A stretch of 64,000 nt of DNA from Arenicola marina (GCA_964019135.1 OZ025256.1:20157911-20221910), one strand, 5' to 3'. Counted from the stretch's first letter, positions 1-14,700 are shown. Made by a program: numbers and translations. The notes: a model not told the origin generated them from the sequence alone.

Positions 1-86
1 CCAATGACGGATCGATAAAGCCAATTGGACGGTCCTCGGCGACGTGCCGACAGCGAGTCGTTAAAGACGTTCTCTATCAGCCCCCA

Positions 87-140
87 GTGAGGGGTGAGGA
101 GTACGGGGTGAGGGGTGAGGGGTGCGGGATGAGGGGTGAG
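87..140. repeat. short G-rich direct repeat
   Basis: About five imperfect copies of a 10-bp GAGGGGTGAG-like word. The rest of 1-221 is unique-looking and shows no gene. Confidence 0.5.
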
Positions 141-221
141 CGACCGCTCCTGGTGGAAGGCCTGGTGGCCGAGCAGGCACTGTGCTCGAGGGGATTCGCT
201 CCGTGTTCACGTCGGCTGGTG

Positions 222-735
222 GCGGATGATGGTGGATGATCGTGAGTGATGGTTATGTTGGCGGATGGTCATGGTGAATGATGGTGGATAATGGTGGATG
301 ATGGTGGATGATGGTGGATAATGGTGGATGATGGTGGATGATGGTGGATGATGGTGGATGATGGTGATGATGGTGGATGATGGTGGATGATGGTGGATGA
401 TGGTGGATGATGGTGGATGATGGTGGATGATGGTGGATAATGGTGGATGATGGTGGATGATGGTGGATGATGGTGGATAATGGTGGATGATGGTGGATGA
501 TGGTGGATGATGGTGGAGGATGGTGGATGATGGTGGATGATGGTGGATAATGGTGGATGATGGTGGATGATGGTGGATGATGGTGGATGATGGTGGATGA
601 TGGTGGATGATGGTGGATGATGGTGGATAATGGTGGATGATGGTGGATGATGGTGGATGATGGTGGATGATGGTGGATAATAGTGGATGATGGTGGATAA
701 TGGTGGATGATGGTGGATGATGGTGATGATGGTTA
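222..735. repeat. 10-bp minisatellite (ATGGTGGATG)n
   Basis: About 50 head-to-tail copies of ATGGTGGATG, with scattered G-to-A variants (ATGGTGGATA) and two shortened units near 361 and 721. A 10-bp unit repeats in frame every 30 bases, so the complement stays open for 156 codons as a His-Pro-Ser-Ile repeat. That open frame is a by-product of the repeat, not a gene. Confidence 0.95.
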
Positions 736-814
736 CCATGATATTATAGAAGAATGGGGGATTTTGCTTCTTGGAGAGATACCGGGGTTGGAACGTAGAG
801 CTGAGGCAACAATG

Positions 815-1165
815 CCAACGCCAGCCCCTGCCCCTCCCTCTCCCCCTACCCCTCCCTCTACCCTTACCCTCCTTCTCCCCTGCCCTCCCTCTACTCTACC
901 CCTCCCTCTCTCTCTTCTCCTCACTCACCCCTTGCTAGTCCCTCTGCCCCTGCCCCACCCTCTCTCCCTACCCCTCCTTCTAACCTTACACTCACTCTCC
1001 CTGCCCTCCCTCTACGATACCCCTCCCCCTCTCCTAGCTCCCTCGCTCTCCATCACCCCTTGCCCCCCCCCTTTCCCCATGCTCCGCCCCCCTGTACCCC
1101 TGTCCCTCCCTGTCCCCCTGCCCATCCCTCTTCCTCTACCCCTGCCCCCCCCCCCTAGGGTCCAC
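815..1165. repeat. C/T-rich polypyrimidine tract
   Basis: About 350 bases of almost pure pyrimidine on the plus strand, built from degenerate CCCTCC/CCCCTNCC words with an 8-10 base C run at the right end. It is followed at 1190-1250 by a G-rich purine patch. Leucine/proline open frames here reflect composition only. From 1250 to 1628 I see nothing recognisable. Confidence 0.85.
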
Positions 1166-1628
1166 GGATGGCGGATTAGCTCTCCTCGTGGACGGGGGTG
1201 GTGGTGCGGAGGTGGGGAAGTGGGGAGGTGGAGAGGTGCGTTGGCGGATAGGAGTACAAGGACGATAGAGGATATCTTCGAGGATAATCTGATAGGTCTC
1301 TAGTACTCTAATGGGCCATCGCCGTTACGACATCGTGCAAGTGACACTTACCTACTTGCGTCCATGTCTATGCCACGAGGTGACCTGTGAATTAGATTTA
1401 GGCAGCTTATCTGATTACTCGTCGCGAATGCGTCAGCAGATTTTGAATTCGAACCTGACGCTTCTCCGGTCACTGTGAAATGTAATAGTGTTTTGCTGGG
1501 CTTTGTTACACCATGTTAGTCCTCTAACGGCTGCGTAGGCGGCCAACGGGTCAGCTTGGGTCTTCAAGGGTTTGTCGCTTCTCTTGTTTGGTCAGTGCTT
1601 GTGTTGCTAACACTAGTGAGCAATATTT

Positions 1629-4600
1629 GTCTGTTATATCATGATAATATTATTGGTAAATGGTTGATATATATATATCTAATAGTAGGTATATAATATT
1701 ATTTGTAACATAGTCACTGTATTGTCGAGGGCCTTGTGGATCGCGTCTGGCCGATCTTATTGCGGTACGTGAAGAGGAGAGAGAGAGAGATATATACAGA
1801 TATATCGAGCGAAATAGGGAGATACAACGTTAGAGATACAGCCAGGAAAGAGAGAGAGAGAGAGATCAGACGTATTGGTACGCCACGTGACCATGTCTAG
1901 CGTCCACCAGTACACACGGCGCCAGTCAAGCGCGCGGTAACCGGTGGCCGCCTGAAACCAAGCTCCCTTCCGGTTCAATCCGAGCGACGTTGGGGAATTT
2001 CCGTTTTTAGTCTTGACGAGGGGGAGAGGGGGACGGGGGGGGGGAGGGCAGCGGGGTCCGCTAGGAGTGTGATTACAGTGGCTCTAATTGAATGTCACAC
2101 ACAACAACAGGATCGCTCCAACAGCTTTTAGGCGCCGCGTGTTTTCCAGGGGAATAGTTCTTGGTATTGTGCTCCCGCTGTGTTGACAGCTGATGGGCGT
2201 CTGTCTCTCTCGCTTTAATCAGGGAGACAAAAGTCCCGCAGAAAGCATTGCCGGCCGAGCGACTGACTGGATAACTTGATTTTACCCCTAACATAATAGG
2301 GATGTGATGGAAGGGTGATGCGGCGTAATTGATCTGTGTAATCATGCCAGACAATACTGAGGAATTAAACTGAGTGGCGGAGTGCTATCTAACGCTACTG
2401 ATTGGATAAGTATATTTTATTGAATCTCATTGCTGAGAGTTTAAGGAATCAGTTCCAATGTTAAGAGCTAAGGAGTCCCTTTTTATTGCCCATATGTAGC
2501 CTAAATATACCTGACGGATTTGGCCAGAGACGCAATAGCATTGAAACATTGTCCAGCAGAGAGAGGCACAAACTCACCCATACCATTTGTTTTGCCGTCG
2601 GCGGCATCAATGACCACACAAGCGATGACCAGTGGGGACAAAGCGATCGAGTAAAAAATGTTATCTTGGTCGATAAATGCGGTCCACCTCGTCACAAGAT
2701 GTCGGGATAATCTACGGCTATGGTTTCAATCAAGAAATATTTTTCATTGCTGGTTGTCAAATATGGCGCTTTGAAACCGATCTTTTGCAGTCACAAAGCT
2801 AAACCAATAGTGGATGGGGATGAAGAGGGATACCAAGGGACAACAAGACCCCCTTCTTTGGAACATTGGGGACTCCGAGCGTTGTGCTGTGCCTGCAATA
2901 AGAACATTTTGATAACAAATACATAAATCAGACAAATAAAGATATCTGCATATTTTCTTTGGCTACGACTAAGTTTTCTGCAGAATAAAGCGATTGGACA
3001 TTGCTTCCGGTTAGTCCAAGGAATATGGTTTGTCTAAACATTAATCTATTTGCTTATTTTAGTGTTTCCAAATGTGCAAGATATACGCCAATATGCTAAT
3101 ATGCATTAAAAATACGCACCACTGCCCTCCATAACCGCCAGACTGTCACATTTCCCAGGCTTCAAAAACTGGCATAAAAAATGAACTGGCATCGCAGTTC
3201 AGAATAACAGTATGGCTTTAGCTCAGATTTAAACGACGAGTTAACCCATGCTGCCCGCCCCTCTAGCCGCAAATCTTTGCGATCTCCGCCCACAGATATG
3301 CCCAATGCTCTCGGGGCTCTCATGTCCCATGCCCCCACGGGCCAAGTGAAGACTCTTCGACCAATGGGCTTTGACACCGCAAGCTTATTACTGACACGGA
3401 TGATCAAACGCCGCTCTGTAATCTACTTACATCCTTCGTTCTGTTGCTGAAGCTGAGTTTTTCGGGCTCCTTTGGCTTCGTCGGTGGATCTTCATTTCTG
3501 AAGGAGGCGGCCAGTGGGGAAACAAAATACTTCACTCGCCGTAGAGATCACATGCGGCTCATCATTTCCGGTTGACGCGTGCGACTTCCGGTGACAGACG
3601 CCGCCGAGAGTATCGAAGTGGAAGCCGGAGCATGATAACTACTCTAGTGAAGCCGGAGGATAATTCCTACTTTAGTACCCCCGCGCTGTCTCGTCGCCAC
3701 ACTCAAGTTATCAACAGAAGATGCATTTGGCTCCTGACTTTAGTGTCGCGGGCTCGTTTTACTGCCGGCCGCCCGTCCGAGAAGAGGAAAAAACATGGCC
3801 GTCCATACAAATTAACGCGCATGTAGCATAGGATATGTCCCACCGCGCGCCACCGCGACATGAGGGTTCTCTCTATAGATCTATATCTCCTTCTCTCTCG
3901 ATCTATTTCCGTCTTTCCCTCTCTCTCTCTCTCGCGGTCTCTCTATTCTTGTCTCTCTCTAATTGCCTCACTCCGGCTGCCTGTTTTTATTTGCAGGCAC
4001 ACATATATGGATGAGGATGTGTGTGGGCCGGGGGCGTGGCGGGAGCCCTGACGGGCTTGGGAGGGGGCGTGGGGGAGATTATCGGGGTGACATTTATTCA
4101 TGACAGTAAATATCAGAACAAAACGTTGTCATAACAACCAGGATGTCTCTGGGGCGCCGTGTGCTTTATATCTGCTTTCCTATGTTTTCCATCTTACCTT
4201 TAGTTTTCCTCCATAGTAGATCAGAATAAATATGCAATATGAAAAACCTCACAGAATTGCGTGCATTTATCTCGCGAAAACCCTTGACACACATGAAATA
4301 TAGTACGCAGAGTGGATATTTCTCACGGTGTGTTCAGGCCTGAAGAGCAAGAAAATCGTTTCACGGACCAGACAGAAACATACCAGCCAATCAGAAAACA
4401 GCATTTCGTTTTTCGCCGTCTCGGTTGGGAGGAGTTATCGTCCCCAAAAGCCAATCAAATCGAATGTTGCAACGAGCATTTTAGTGCCATGTGCGTTTTT
4501 AGCGTTACGCATGATCCTGTTAATAGGCGATTTATTTTGATTGAATGCCGGAGAACAAGTAGGGGATCGTGGGAGTTAGGACTCGAAACGGGAATTGCAA

Positions 4601-5454
4601 TTATACCATAATATCGCACAATTTAGAGACGGAGATAATGTTTAATCTATTTTATTACACATGCAGAAATAGACAATGATAATTCGTTCGATTATGTAAT
4701 TGTTGGATCTTAACCTGGAATTTGGTGAGTGACGCTATTGCCAGTGAGCAATCGATCTTAACTAGAGTCTTCCAACCATGGGATTCGATTTTTGTGTTGT
4801 TTGACATACTCGTGGCACGCCGGAATGACGTTTTATCCATGATGTGAAAGCGTTCCGTATGTTATCAAGATAATTGTAGTACGTCGATAATGTGCATATA
4901 TGCGACACGCATTCTAAACTAGCGCAAATAAACCATTGAATAACGGACATTCGCTTTGCACGTCTATATGATAGGAATCCAAGAAGGGGAAACTATTGAA
5001 GAAAAAGCCTCACGAAGCTCTGGCGTCTTGCTTCATCACCTAGAGAAGAACAACAACACGTTCAACTTGTATTCATGTGTCATTTGCTTTCTGCCATGGT
5101 ATTGCAATCCCATTATTTGTCGCATGCTCTGAGCGTTGTGCTGTTGCCGCAATAAGAACATTTTGATAACAAATACATAAATCAGACCAATCAAGATATC
5201 TGAATACTTTCTCTGGATACGACTCTTTCTCTACGTCTTTTCTGCAGAATAAAGCGATTGGACATTGCTTCCGGTTAGGCCAAGGCAGACAGTTTGTCTA
5301 TGAATTAATCTACTTGTTTATTTTAGAATGTCCAAATATGCAAGATATACGCAAATAATAACAATATCATTTAACATTTGCAAAACATTTATTTATTAAT
5401 TCAAGAGTTGTACAATACACCGTTAGTTTCGCTAATTTATATCTTTCTATATTT
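1629..5454. repeat. macrosatellite monomer L1 (long)
   Basis: Left-most monomer, 3826 bp. It begins directly with the L-specific segment, so the array edge falls at the L/S difference point. It has small differences from L2 and L3, for example CCCTTCCGG where the others have CACTTCCGG, a shorter (GA)n run near 1850, and loss of two bases (CAGTTCCAATG against CAGTTGACCAATG) near 2455. Confidence 0.9.
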
Positions 5455-8400
5455 GTCTGTTATATCATGATAATATTATTGGTAAATGGTTGATATATTT
5501 ATATCTAATAGTAGGTATATAATATTATTTGTAACATAGTCACTGTATTGTCGAGGGCCTTGCGGATCGCGTCTGGCCGATCTTATTGCGGTACGTGAAG
5601 AGGAGAGAGAGAGAGATATGTACAGATATATCGAGCGAAATAGGGAGATACAACGTTAGAGATACAGCCAGGAAAGAGAGAGAGAGAGAGAGAGAGATCA
5701 GACGTATTGGTACGCCACGTGACCATGTCCAGCGTCCACCAGTACACACGGCGCCAGTCAAGCCCGCGGTAACCGGTGGCCGCCTGAAACCAAGCTCACT
5801 TCCGGTTCAATCCGAGCGACGTTGGGGAATTTCCGTTTTTAGTCTTGACGTGGGGGAGAGGGGGACGGGGGGGGGGGGGGTGGGAGGGCAGCGGGGTCCG
5901 CTAGGAGTGTGATTACAGTGGCTCTAATTGAATGTCACACACGACAACAGGATCGCCCCAACAGCTTTTAGGCGCCGCGTGTTTTTCAGGGGAATAGTTC
6001 TTGGTATTGTGCTCCCGCTGTGTTGACAGCTGATGGGCGTCTGTCTCTCTCGCTTTAATCAGGGAGACAAAAGTCCCGCAGAAAGCATTGCCGGCCGGGC
6101 GACTGACTGGATAACTTGATTTTACCCCCAACATAATAGGAATGTGATGGAAGGGTGATGCGGCGTAATTGATCTGTGTAATCATGCCAGACAATACTGA
6201 GGAATTAAACTGAGTGGCGGAGTGCTATCTAACGCTACTGATTGGATAAGTATATTTTATTGAATCTCATTGCTGAGAGTTTAAGGAATCAGTTGACCAA
6301 TGTTAAGAGCTAAGGAGTCCCTTTTTATTGCCCATATGTAGCCTAAATATACCTGACGGATTTGGCCAGAGACGCAATAGCATTGAAACATTGTCCAGCA
6401 GAGAGAGGCACAAACTCACCCATACCATTTGTTTTGCCGTCGGCGGCATCAATGACCACACAAGCGATGACCAGTGGGGACAAAGCGATCGAGTAAAAAA
6501 TGTTATCTTGGTCGATAAATGCGGTCCACCTCGTCACAAGATGTCGGGATAATCTACGGCTATGGTTTCAATCAAGAAATATTTTTCATTGCTGGTTGTC
6601 AAATATGGCGCTTTGAAACCGATCCTTTGCAGTCACAAAGCTAAACCAATAGTGGATGGGGATGAAGAGGGATACCAAGGGACAACAAGACCCCCTTCCT
6701 TGGAACATTGGGGACTCCGAGCGTTGTGCTGTGCCTGCAATAAGAACATTTTGATAACAAATACATAAATCAGACAAATAAAGATATCTGCATATTTTCT
6801 TTGGCTACGACTAAGTTTTCTGCAGAATAAAGCGATTGGACATTGCTTCCGGTTAGTCCAAGGAATATGGTTTGTCTAAACATTAATCTATTTGCTTATT
6901 TTAGTGTTTCCAAATGTGCAAGATATACGCCAATATGCTAATATGCATTAAAAATACGCACCACTGCCCTCCATAACCGCCAGACTGTCACATTTCCCAG
7001 GCTTCAAAAACTGGCATAAAAAATTAACTGGCATCGCAGTTCAGAATAACAGTATGGCTTTAGCTCAGATTTAAACGACGAGTTAACCCATGCTGCCCGC
7101 CCCTCTAGCCGCAAATCTTTGCGATCTCCGCCCACAGATATGCCCAATGCTCTCGGGGCTCTCATGTCCCATGCCCCCACGGGCCAAGTGAAGACTCTTC
7201 GACCAATGGGCTTTGACACCGCAAGCTTATTACTGACACGGATGATCAAACGCCGCTCTGTAATCTACTTACATCCTTCGTTCTGTTGCTGAAGCTGAGT
7301 TTTTCGGGCTCCTTTGGCTTCGTCGGTGGATCTCCATTTCTGAAGGAGGCGGCCAGTGGGGAAACAAAATACTTCACTCGCCGTAGAGATCACATGCGGC
7401 TCATCATTTCCGGTTGACGCGTGCGACTTCCGGTGACAGACGCCGCCGAGAGTATCGAAGTGGAAGCCGGAGCATGATAACTACTCTAGTGAAGCCGGAG
7501 GATAATTCCTACTTTAGTACCCCCGCGCTGTCTCGTCGCCACACTCAAGTTATCAACAGAAGATGCATTTGGCTCCTGACTTTAGTGTCGCGGGCTCGTT
7601 TTACTGCCGGCCGCCCGTCCGAGAAGAGGGAAAAAAATGGCCGTCCATACAAATTAACGCGCATGTAGCATAGGATATGTCCCACCGCGCGCCACCGCGA
7701 CATGAGGGTTCTCTCTATAGATCTATATCTCCTTCTCTCTCGATCTATTTCCGTCTTTCCCTCTCTCTCTCTCTCGCGGTCTCTCTATTCTTGTCTCTCT
7801 CTAATTGCCTCACTCCGGCTGCCTGTTTTTATTTGCAGGAACACATATATGGATGAGGATGTGTGTGGGCCGGGGGCGTGGCGGGAGCCCTGACGGGCTT
7901 GGGAGGGGGCGTGGGGGAGATTATCGGGGTGACATTTATTCATGACAGTAAATATCAGAACAAAACGTTGTCATAACAACCAGGATGTCTCTGGGGCGCC
8001 GTGTGCTTTATATCTGCTTTCCTATGTTTTCCATCTTACCTTTAGTTTTCCTCCATAGTAGATCAGAATAAATATGCAATATGAAAAACCTCACAGAATT
8101 GCGTGCATTTATCTCGCGAAAACCCTTGACACACATGAAATATAGTACGCAGAGTGGATATTTCTCACGGTGTGTTCAGGCCTGAAGAGCAAGAAAATCG
8201 TTTCACGGGCCAGACAGAAACATACCAGCCAATCAGAAAACAGCATTTCGTTTTTCGCCGTCTCGGTTGGGAGGAGTTATCGTCCCCAAAAGCCAATCAA
8301 ATCGAATGTTGCAACGAGCGTTTTAGTGCCATGTGCGTTTTTAGCGTTACGCATGATCCTGTTAATAGGCGATTTATTTTGATTGAATGCCGGAGAACAA

Positions 8401-9296
8401 GTAGGGGATCGTGGGAGTTAGGACTCGAAACGGGAATTGCAATTATACCATAATATCGCACAATTTAGAGACGGAGATAATGTTTAATCTATTTTATTAC
8501 ACATGCAGAAATAGACAATGATAATTCGTTCGATTATGTAATTGTTGGATCTTAACCTGGAATTTGGTGAGTGACGCTATTGCCAGTGAGCAATCGATCT
8601 TAACTAGAGTCTGCCAACCATGGGATTCGATTTTTGTGTTGTTTGACATAATCGTGGCACGCCGGAATGACGTTTTATCCGTGATGTGAAAGCGTTCCTT
8701 ATGCTATCAAGATAATTGTAGTACGTCGATAATGTGCAGATATGCGACATGCATTCAAAACTAGCGCAATAAACCATTGAATAACGGACATTCGCTTTGC
8801 ACGTCTATATGATAGGAATCCAAGAAGGGGAAACTATTGAAGAAAAAGTCTCACGAAGCTCCGGCGTCTTGCTTCATCACCTAGAGAAGAGCAACAACAC
8901 GTCCAACTTGTATTGATGTGTCATTTGCTTTCTGCCATGGTATTGCAATCCCATTATTTGTCGCATGATCTGAGCGTTGTGCTGTTGCCGCAATAGGAAC
9001 ATTTTGATAACAAATACATAAATCAGACCAATCAAGATATCTGAATACTTTCTTTGGATACGACTCTTTTTCTACGTCTTTTCTGCAGAAGAAAGCGATT
9101 GGACATTGCTTCCGGTTAGGCCAAGGCAGACGGTGTGTCTATGAAGTAATCTACTTGTTTATTTTAGAATGTTCAAATATACAAGATATACGCAATTAAT
9201 AACAATATCATTTTAACATTTGCAAAACATTTATTTATTAATTCAAGAGTTGTACAATACACCGTTAGTTTCGCTAATTTATATCTTTCTATATTT
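5455..9296. repeat. macrosatellite monomer L2 (long)
   Basis: 3842 bp. The L-specific part (about 5455-6715) carries GA microsatellites, CACGTGACC and CACTTCCGG promoter-like words, and a G run. It is followed by a second, diverged copy (6719-6930) of a 220-bp block that also precedes it at 5128-5350. The remainder matches S monomers. With S1 it makes the first 6.33-kb higher-order unit. Confidence 0.9.
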
Positions 9297-11785
9297 AATT
9301 GAACCTAGTGCAATGAATACACACACGCATCATGGCCACTGTCTGGTTAATATTTCCCTAATGCCGAAGGACAGCATACTCAATGCTAATATGCTTTAAG
9401 AATACGCAACGATGCCCTCCATAACCGCCAGACAGTCACATTTCCCAGCCTCCAAAAACTGGCATAAACAGTCAACTAGCCCCGCAGTTCAGAATAACAG
9501 TGTGGTTAGAGCTCAGATTCAAACGACGAGTTAACCCATGCTGCCCGCCCCTCTAGCCGCAAATCTTTGCGATCTCCGTCCACAGATATGCCCAGTTCTC
9601 TCGGGGCTCTCATGTCCCATGCCCCCACGGGCCACGTGAAGACTCTCCGACCAATGGGCTTTGACACCGAAAGCTTATTACTGACAAGGATGATCAAACG
9701 CCGCCTTGTAATCTACTTACATCCTTCGTTCTGTTGCTGAAGCTGAGTTTTTCGATCTCTTTTGGCTTCGCCGATGGATCTCCATTTCCAAAGGAGGCGG
9801 CCAGTGTGGAAACAAAAAACTTCGCTCGCCGTAGAGACCACACGCGGCTCATCATTTCCTGTTGGTACGGGCGACTTCCGGTGACAGACGCCGCCAAGAA
9901 TCTCGTCGAAGTGGAAGCCGGAGCATGAGTCCTACTCTAGTAAAGCCGGTGCACAATTTCTGCTCTAGTGAAGCCGTAGGAAGGTTCCTACTTTAGTGCC
10001 CCCGCGTTGTTGCGGCTCCACACTTAAGTTATCAACAAAAGATGCATTTGGCTCCTGACTGTAGTGTCGCGGGCTCGTTTTACTGCGGGCCGCCCGTCCG
10101 AGAAGAGGAAAAACAATGGCCGGCCATACAAATTAACGCGCCCTGCATGTAGTATACGATATGTCCCACCGCGCGCCACCGCGAGATGAGGGTTCTCTCT
10201 ATAGATCTATATCTCCTTCTCTCTCCATCTCTTTCCGTCTTTCCCTCTCTCGCTCGGTCTCTATCCCTATTTCTCTCTATTCTTGTCTCTCTCTAATTGC
10301 CTCACTCCGGCTGCCTGTTTTTATTTGCAGGCACACATATATGGATGAGGATGTCTGTGGGCCGGGGGCGTGGCGGGAGCCCTGACGGGCTTGGGAGCGG
10401 GCGCGGGGGAGATTATCGGGGTGACATTTATTCATGACATTAAGTCAGAACAAAACGTTGTCATAACAACCAGAATGTCTTTGCAGCGACGTGTGCTTTA
10501 TATCTGCTTTCCTATGTTTTCCATCTAACTTTTAGTTTTCCTCCATGGTAGATCAGAATAAATATGCAATATGAAAAACCTCACAGAATTGCGTGCATTT
10601 ATCTCGAGAAAACCCTTGACACACATGAAATATAGTACGCAGAGTGGGTATTTCTCACGGTGTGTTCAGGCCTGAAGAGCAAGAAAATCGTTTCACGGAC
10701 CAGACAGAAACATACCAGCCAATCAGAAAACAGCATTTCGTTTTTCGCCGTCTCGGTTGGGAGGATTTATCGTCCACAAAAGCCAATCAAATCGAATGTT
10801 GCAACGAGCGTTTTAGTGCCATGTGCGTTTTTAGCGTTACGCATGATCCTGTTAATAAGCGATTTATTTTGATTGAATGCCAGAGAACAAGGAGGGGATC
10901 GTGGGAGTTAGGACTCGAAACGGGAATTGCAATTATACCATAATATCGCACAATTTAGAGACGGAGATAATGTTTAATCTATTTTATTACACATGCAGAA
11001 ATAGACAATGATAATTCGTTCGATTATGTAATTGTTGGATCTTAACCTGGAATTTGGTGAGTGACGCTATTGCCAGTGAGCAATCGATCTTAACTAGAGT
11101 CTGCCAACCATGGGATTCGATTTTTGTGTTGTTTGACATAATCGTGGCACGCCGGAATGACGTTTTATCCGTGATGTGAAAGCGTTCCTTATGCTATCAA
11201 GATAATTGTAGTACGTCGATAATGTGCAGATATGCGACATGCATTCTAAACTAGCGCAATAAACCATTGAATAACGGACATTCGCTTTGCAAGTCTATAT
11301 GATAGGAATGCAAGAAGGGGAAACTATTGAAGAAAAAGCCTCACGAAGCTCTGGCGTCTTGCTTCATCACCTAGAGAAGAACAACAACACGTTCAACTTG
11401 TATTCATGTGTCATTTGCTTTCTGCCATGGTATTGCAATCCCATTATTTGTCGCATGCTCTGAGCGTTGTGCTGTTGCCGCAATAAGAACATTTTGATAA
11501 CAAATACATAAATCAGACCAATCAAGATATCTGAATACTTTCTCTGGATACGACTCTTTCTCTACGTCTTTTCTGCAGAATAAAGCGATTGGACATTGCT
11601 TCCGGTTAGGCCAAGGCAGACAGTTTGTCTATGAATTAATCTACTTGTTTATTTTAGAATGTCCAAATATGCAAGATATACGCAAATAATAACAATATCA
11701 TTTAACATTTGCAAAACATTTATTTATTAATTCAAGAGTTGTACAATACACCGTTAGTTTCGCTAATTTATATCTTTCTATATTT
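9297..11785. repeat. macrosatellite monomer S1 (short)
   Basis: 2489 bp. In place of the L-specific segment it has about 90 bp starting AATTGAACCTAGTG. Internally it holds three 28-bp subrepeats (AAGCCGG...CTCTAGT-like) near 9915-9995, a pyrimidine tract at 10195-10320 ending in TTTATTTGCAG, and paired CCAATCA boxes near 10720 and 10782. Confidence 0.9.
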
Positions 11786-14700
11786 GTCTGTTATATCATG
11801 ATAATATTATTGGTAAATGGTTGATATATTTATATCTAATAGTAGGTATATAATATTATTTGTAACATAGTCACTGTATTGTCGAGGGCCTTGCGGATCG
11901 CGTCTGGCCGATCTTATTGCGGTACGTGAAGAGGAGAGAGAGAGAGATATGTACAGATATATCGAGCGAAATAGGGAGATACAACGTTAGAGATACAGCC
12001 AGGAAAGAGAGAGAGAGAGAGAGAGAGATCAGACGTATTGGTACGCCACGTGACCATGTCCAGCGTCCACCAGTACACACGGCGCCAGTCAAGCCCGCGG
12101 TAACCGGTGGCCGCCTGAAACCAAGCTCACTTCCGGTTCAATCCGAGCGACGTTGGGGAATTTCCGTTTTTAGTCTTGACGTGGGGGAGAGGGGGACGGG
12201 GGGGGGGGGTGGGAGGGCAGCGGGGTCCGCTAGGAGTGTGATTACAGTGGCTCTAATTGAATGTCACACACGACAACAGGATCGCCCCAACAGCTTTTAG
12301 GCGCCGCGTGTTTTTCAGGGGAATAGTTCTTGGTATTGTGCTCCCGCTGTGTTGACAGCTGATGGGCGTCTGTCTCTCTCGCTTTAATCAGGGAGACAAA
12401 AGTCCCGCAGAAAGCATTGCCGGCCGGGCGACTGACTGGATAACTTGATTTTACCCCCAACATAATAGGAATGTGATGGAAGGGTGATGCGGCGTAATTG
12501 ATCTGTGTAATCATGCCAGACAATACTGAGGAATTAAACTGAGTGGCGGAGTGCTATCTAACGCTACTGATTGGATAAGTATATTTTATTGAATCTCATT
12601 GCTGAGAGTTTAAGGAATCAGTTGACCAATGTTAAGAGCTAAGGAGTCCCTTTTTATTGCCCATATGTAGCCTAAATATACCTGACGGATTTGGCCAGAG
12701 ACGCAATAGCATTGAAACATTGTCCAGCAGAGAGAGGCACAAACTCACCCATACCATTTGTTTTGCCGTCGGCGGCATCAATGACCACACAAGCGATGAC
12801 CAGTGGGGACAAAGCGATCGAGTAAAAAATGTTATCTTGGTCGATAAATGCGGTCCACCTCGTCACAAGATGTCGGGATAATCTACGGCTATGGTTTCAA
12901 TCAAGAAATATTTTTCATTGCTGGTTGTCAAATATGGCGCTTTGAAACCGATCCTTTGCAGTCACAAAGCTAAACCAATAGTGGATGGGGATGAAGAGGG
13001 ATACCAAGGGACAACAAGACCCCCTTCCTTGGAACATTGGGGACTCCGAGCGTTGTGCTGTGCCTGCAATAAGAACATTTTGATAACAAATACATAAATC
13101 AGACAAATAAAGATATCTGCATATTTTCTTTGGCTACGACTAAGTTTTCTGCAGAATAAAGCGATTGGACATTGCTTCCGGTTAGTCCAAGGAATATGGT
13201 TTGTCTAAACATTAATCTATTTGCTTATTTTAGTGTTTCCAAATGTGCAAGATATACGCCAATATGCTAATATGCATTAAAAATACGCACCACTGCCCTC
13301 CATAACCGCCAGACTGTCACATTTCCCAGGCTTCAAAAACTGGCATAAAAAATTAACTGGCATCGCAGTTCAGAATAACAGTATGGATTTAGCTCAGATT
13401 TAAACGACGAGTTAACCCATGCTGCCCGCCCCTCTAGCCGCAAATCTTTGCGATCTCCGCCCACAGATATGCCCAATGCTCTCGGGGCTCTCATGTCCCA
13501 TGCCCCCACGGGCCAAGTGAAGACTCTTCGACCAATGGGCTTTGACACCGCAAGCTTATTACTGACACGGATGATCAAACGCCGCTCTGTAATCTACTTA
13601 CATCCTTCGTTCTGTTGCTGAAGCTGAGTTTTTCGGGCTCCTTTGGCTTCGTCGGTGGATCTCCATTTCTGAAGGAGGCGGCCAGTGGGGAAACAAAATA
13701 CTTCACTCGCCGTAGAGATCACATGCGGCTCATCATTTCCGGTTGACGCGTGCGACTTCCGGTGACAGACGCCGCCGAGAGTATCGAAGTGGAAGCCGGA
13801 GCATGATAACTACTCTAGTGAAGCCGGAGGATAATTCCTACTTTAGTACCCCCGCGCTGTCTCGTCGCCACACTCAAGTTATCAACAGAAGATGCATTTG
13901 GCTCCTGACTTTAGTGTCGCGGGCTCGTTTTACTGCCGGCCGCCCGTCCGAGAAGAGGGAAAAAAATGGCCGTCCATACAAATTAACGCGCATGTAGCAT
14001 AGGATATGTCCCACCGCGCGCCACCGCGACATGAGGGTTCTCTCTATAGATCTATATCTCCTTCTCTCTCGATCTATTTCCGTCTTTCCCTCTCTCTCTC
14101 TCTCGCGGTCTCTCTATTCTTGTCTCTCTCTAATTGCCTCACTCCGGCTGCCTGTTTTTATTTGCAGGAACACATATATGGATGAGGATGTGTGTGGGCC
14201 GGGGGCGTGGCGGGAGCCCTGACGGGCTTGGGAGGGGGCGTGGGGGAGATTATCGGGGTGACATTTATTCATGACAGTAAATATCAGAACAAAACGTTGT
14301 CATAACAACCAGGATGTCTCTGGGGCGCCGTGTGCTTTATATCTGCTTTCCTATGTTTTCCATCTTACCTTTAGTTTTCCTCCATAGTAGATCAGAATAA
14401 ATATGCAATATGAAAAACCTCACAGAATTGCGTGCATTTATCTCGCGAAAACCCTTGACACACATGAAATATAGTACGCAGAGTGGATATTTCTCACGGT
14501 GTGTTCAGGCCTGAAGAGCAAGAAAATCGTTTCACGGGCCAGACAGAAACATACCAGCCAATCAGAAAACAGCATTTCGTTTTTCGCCGTCTCGGTTGGG
14601 AGGAGTTATCGTCCCCAAAAGCCAATCAAATCGAATGTTGCAACGAGCGTTTTAGTGCCATGTGCGTTTTTAGCGTTACGCATGATCCTGTTAATAGGCG

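Noticed and set aside
269..739. 156-codon His/Pro/Ser open frame on the minus strand
   Set aside because: Pure translation of the 10-bp minisatellite; the repeat keeps the frame open by construction.
2073..2354. 93-codon minus-strand frame in the L-specific segment
   Set aside because: TTG start, no recognisable domain; conservation among the L copies reflects recent duplication.
4312..4611. 99-codon open frame shared by several macrosatellite monomers
   Set aside because: It starts at GTG with a stop just upstream and no ATG, overlaps both CCAAT boxes, and in S3 is shortened by the local deletion. Open in several copies mainly because the copies are nearly identical.
9694..9897. Minus-strand exon-like frame ending at GAT|GTAAGT in S monomers
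   Set aside because: The apparent start is TTG, and the L copies and S4 carry stops or a lost donor. No partner exon or known domain was seen.
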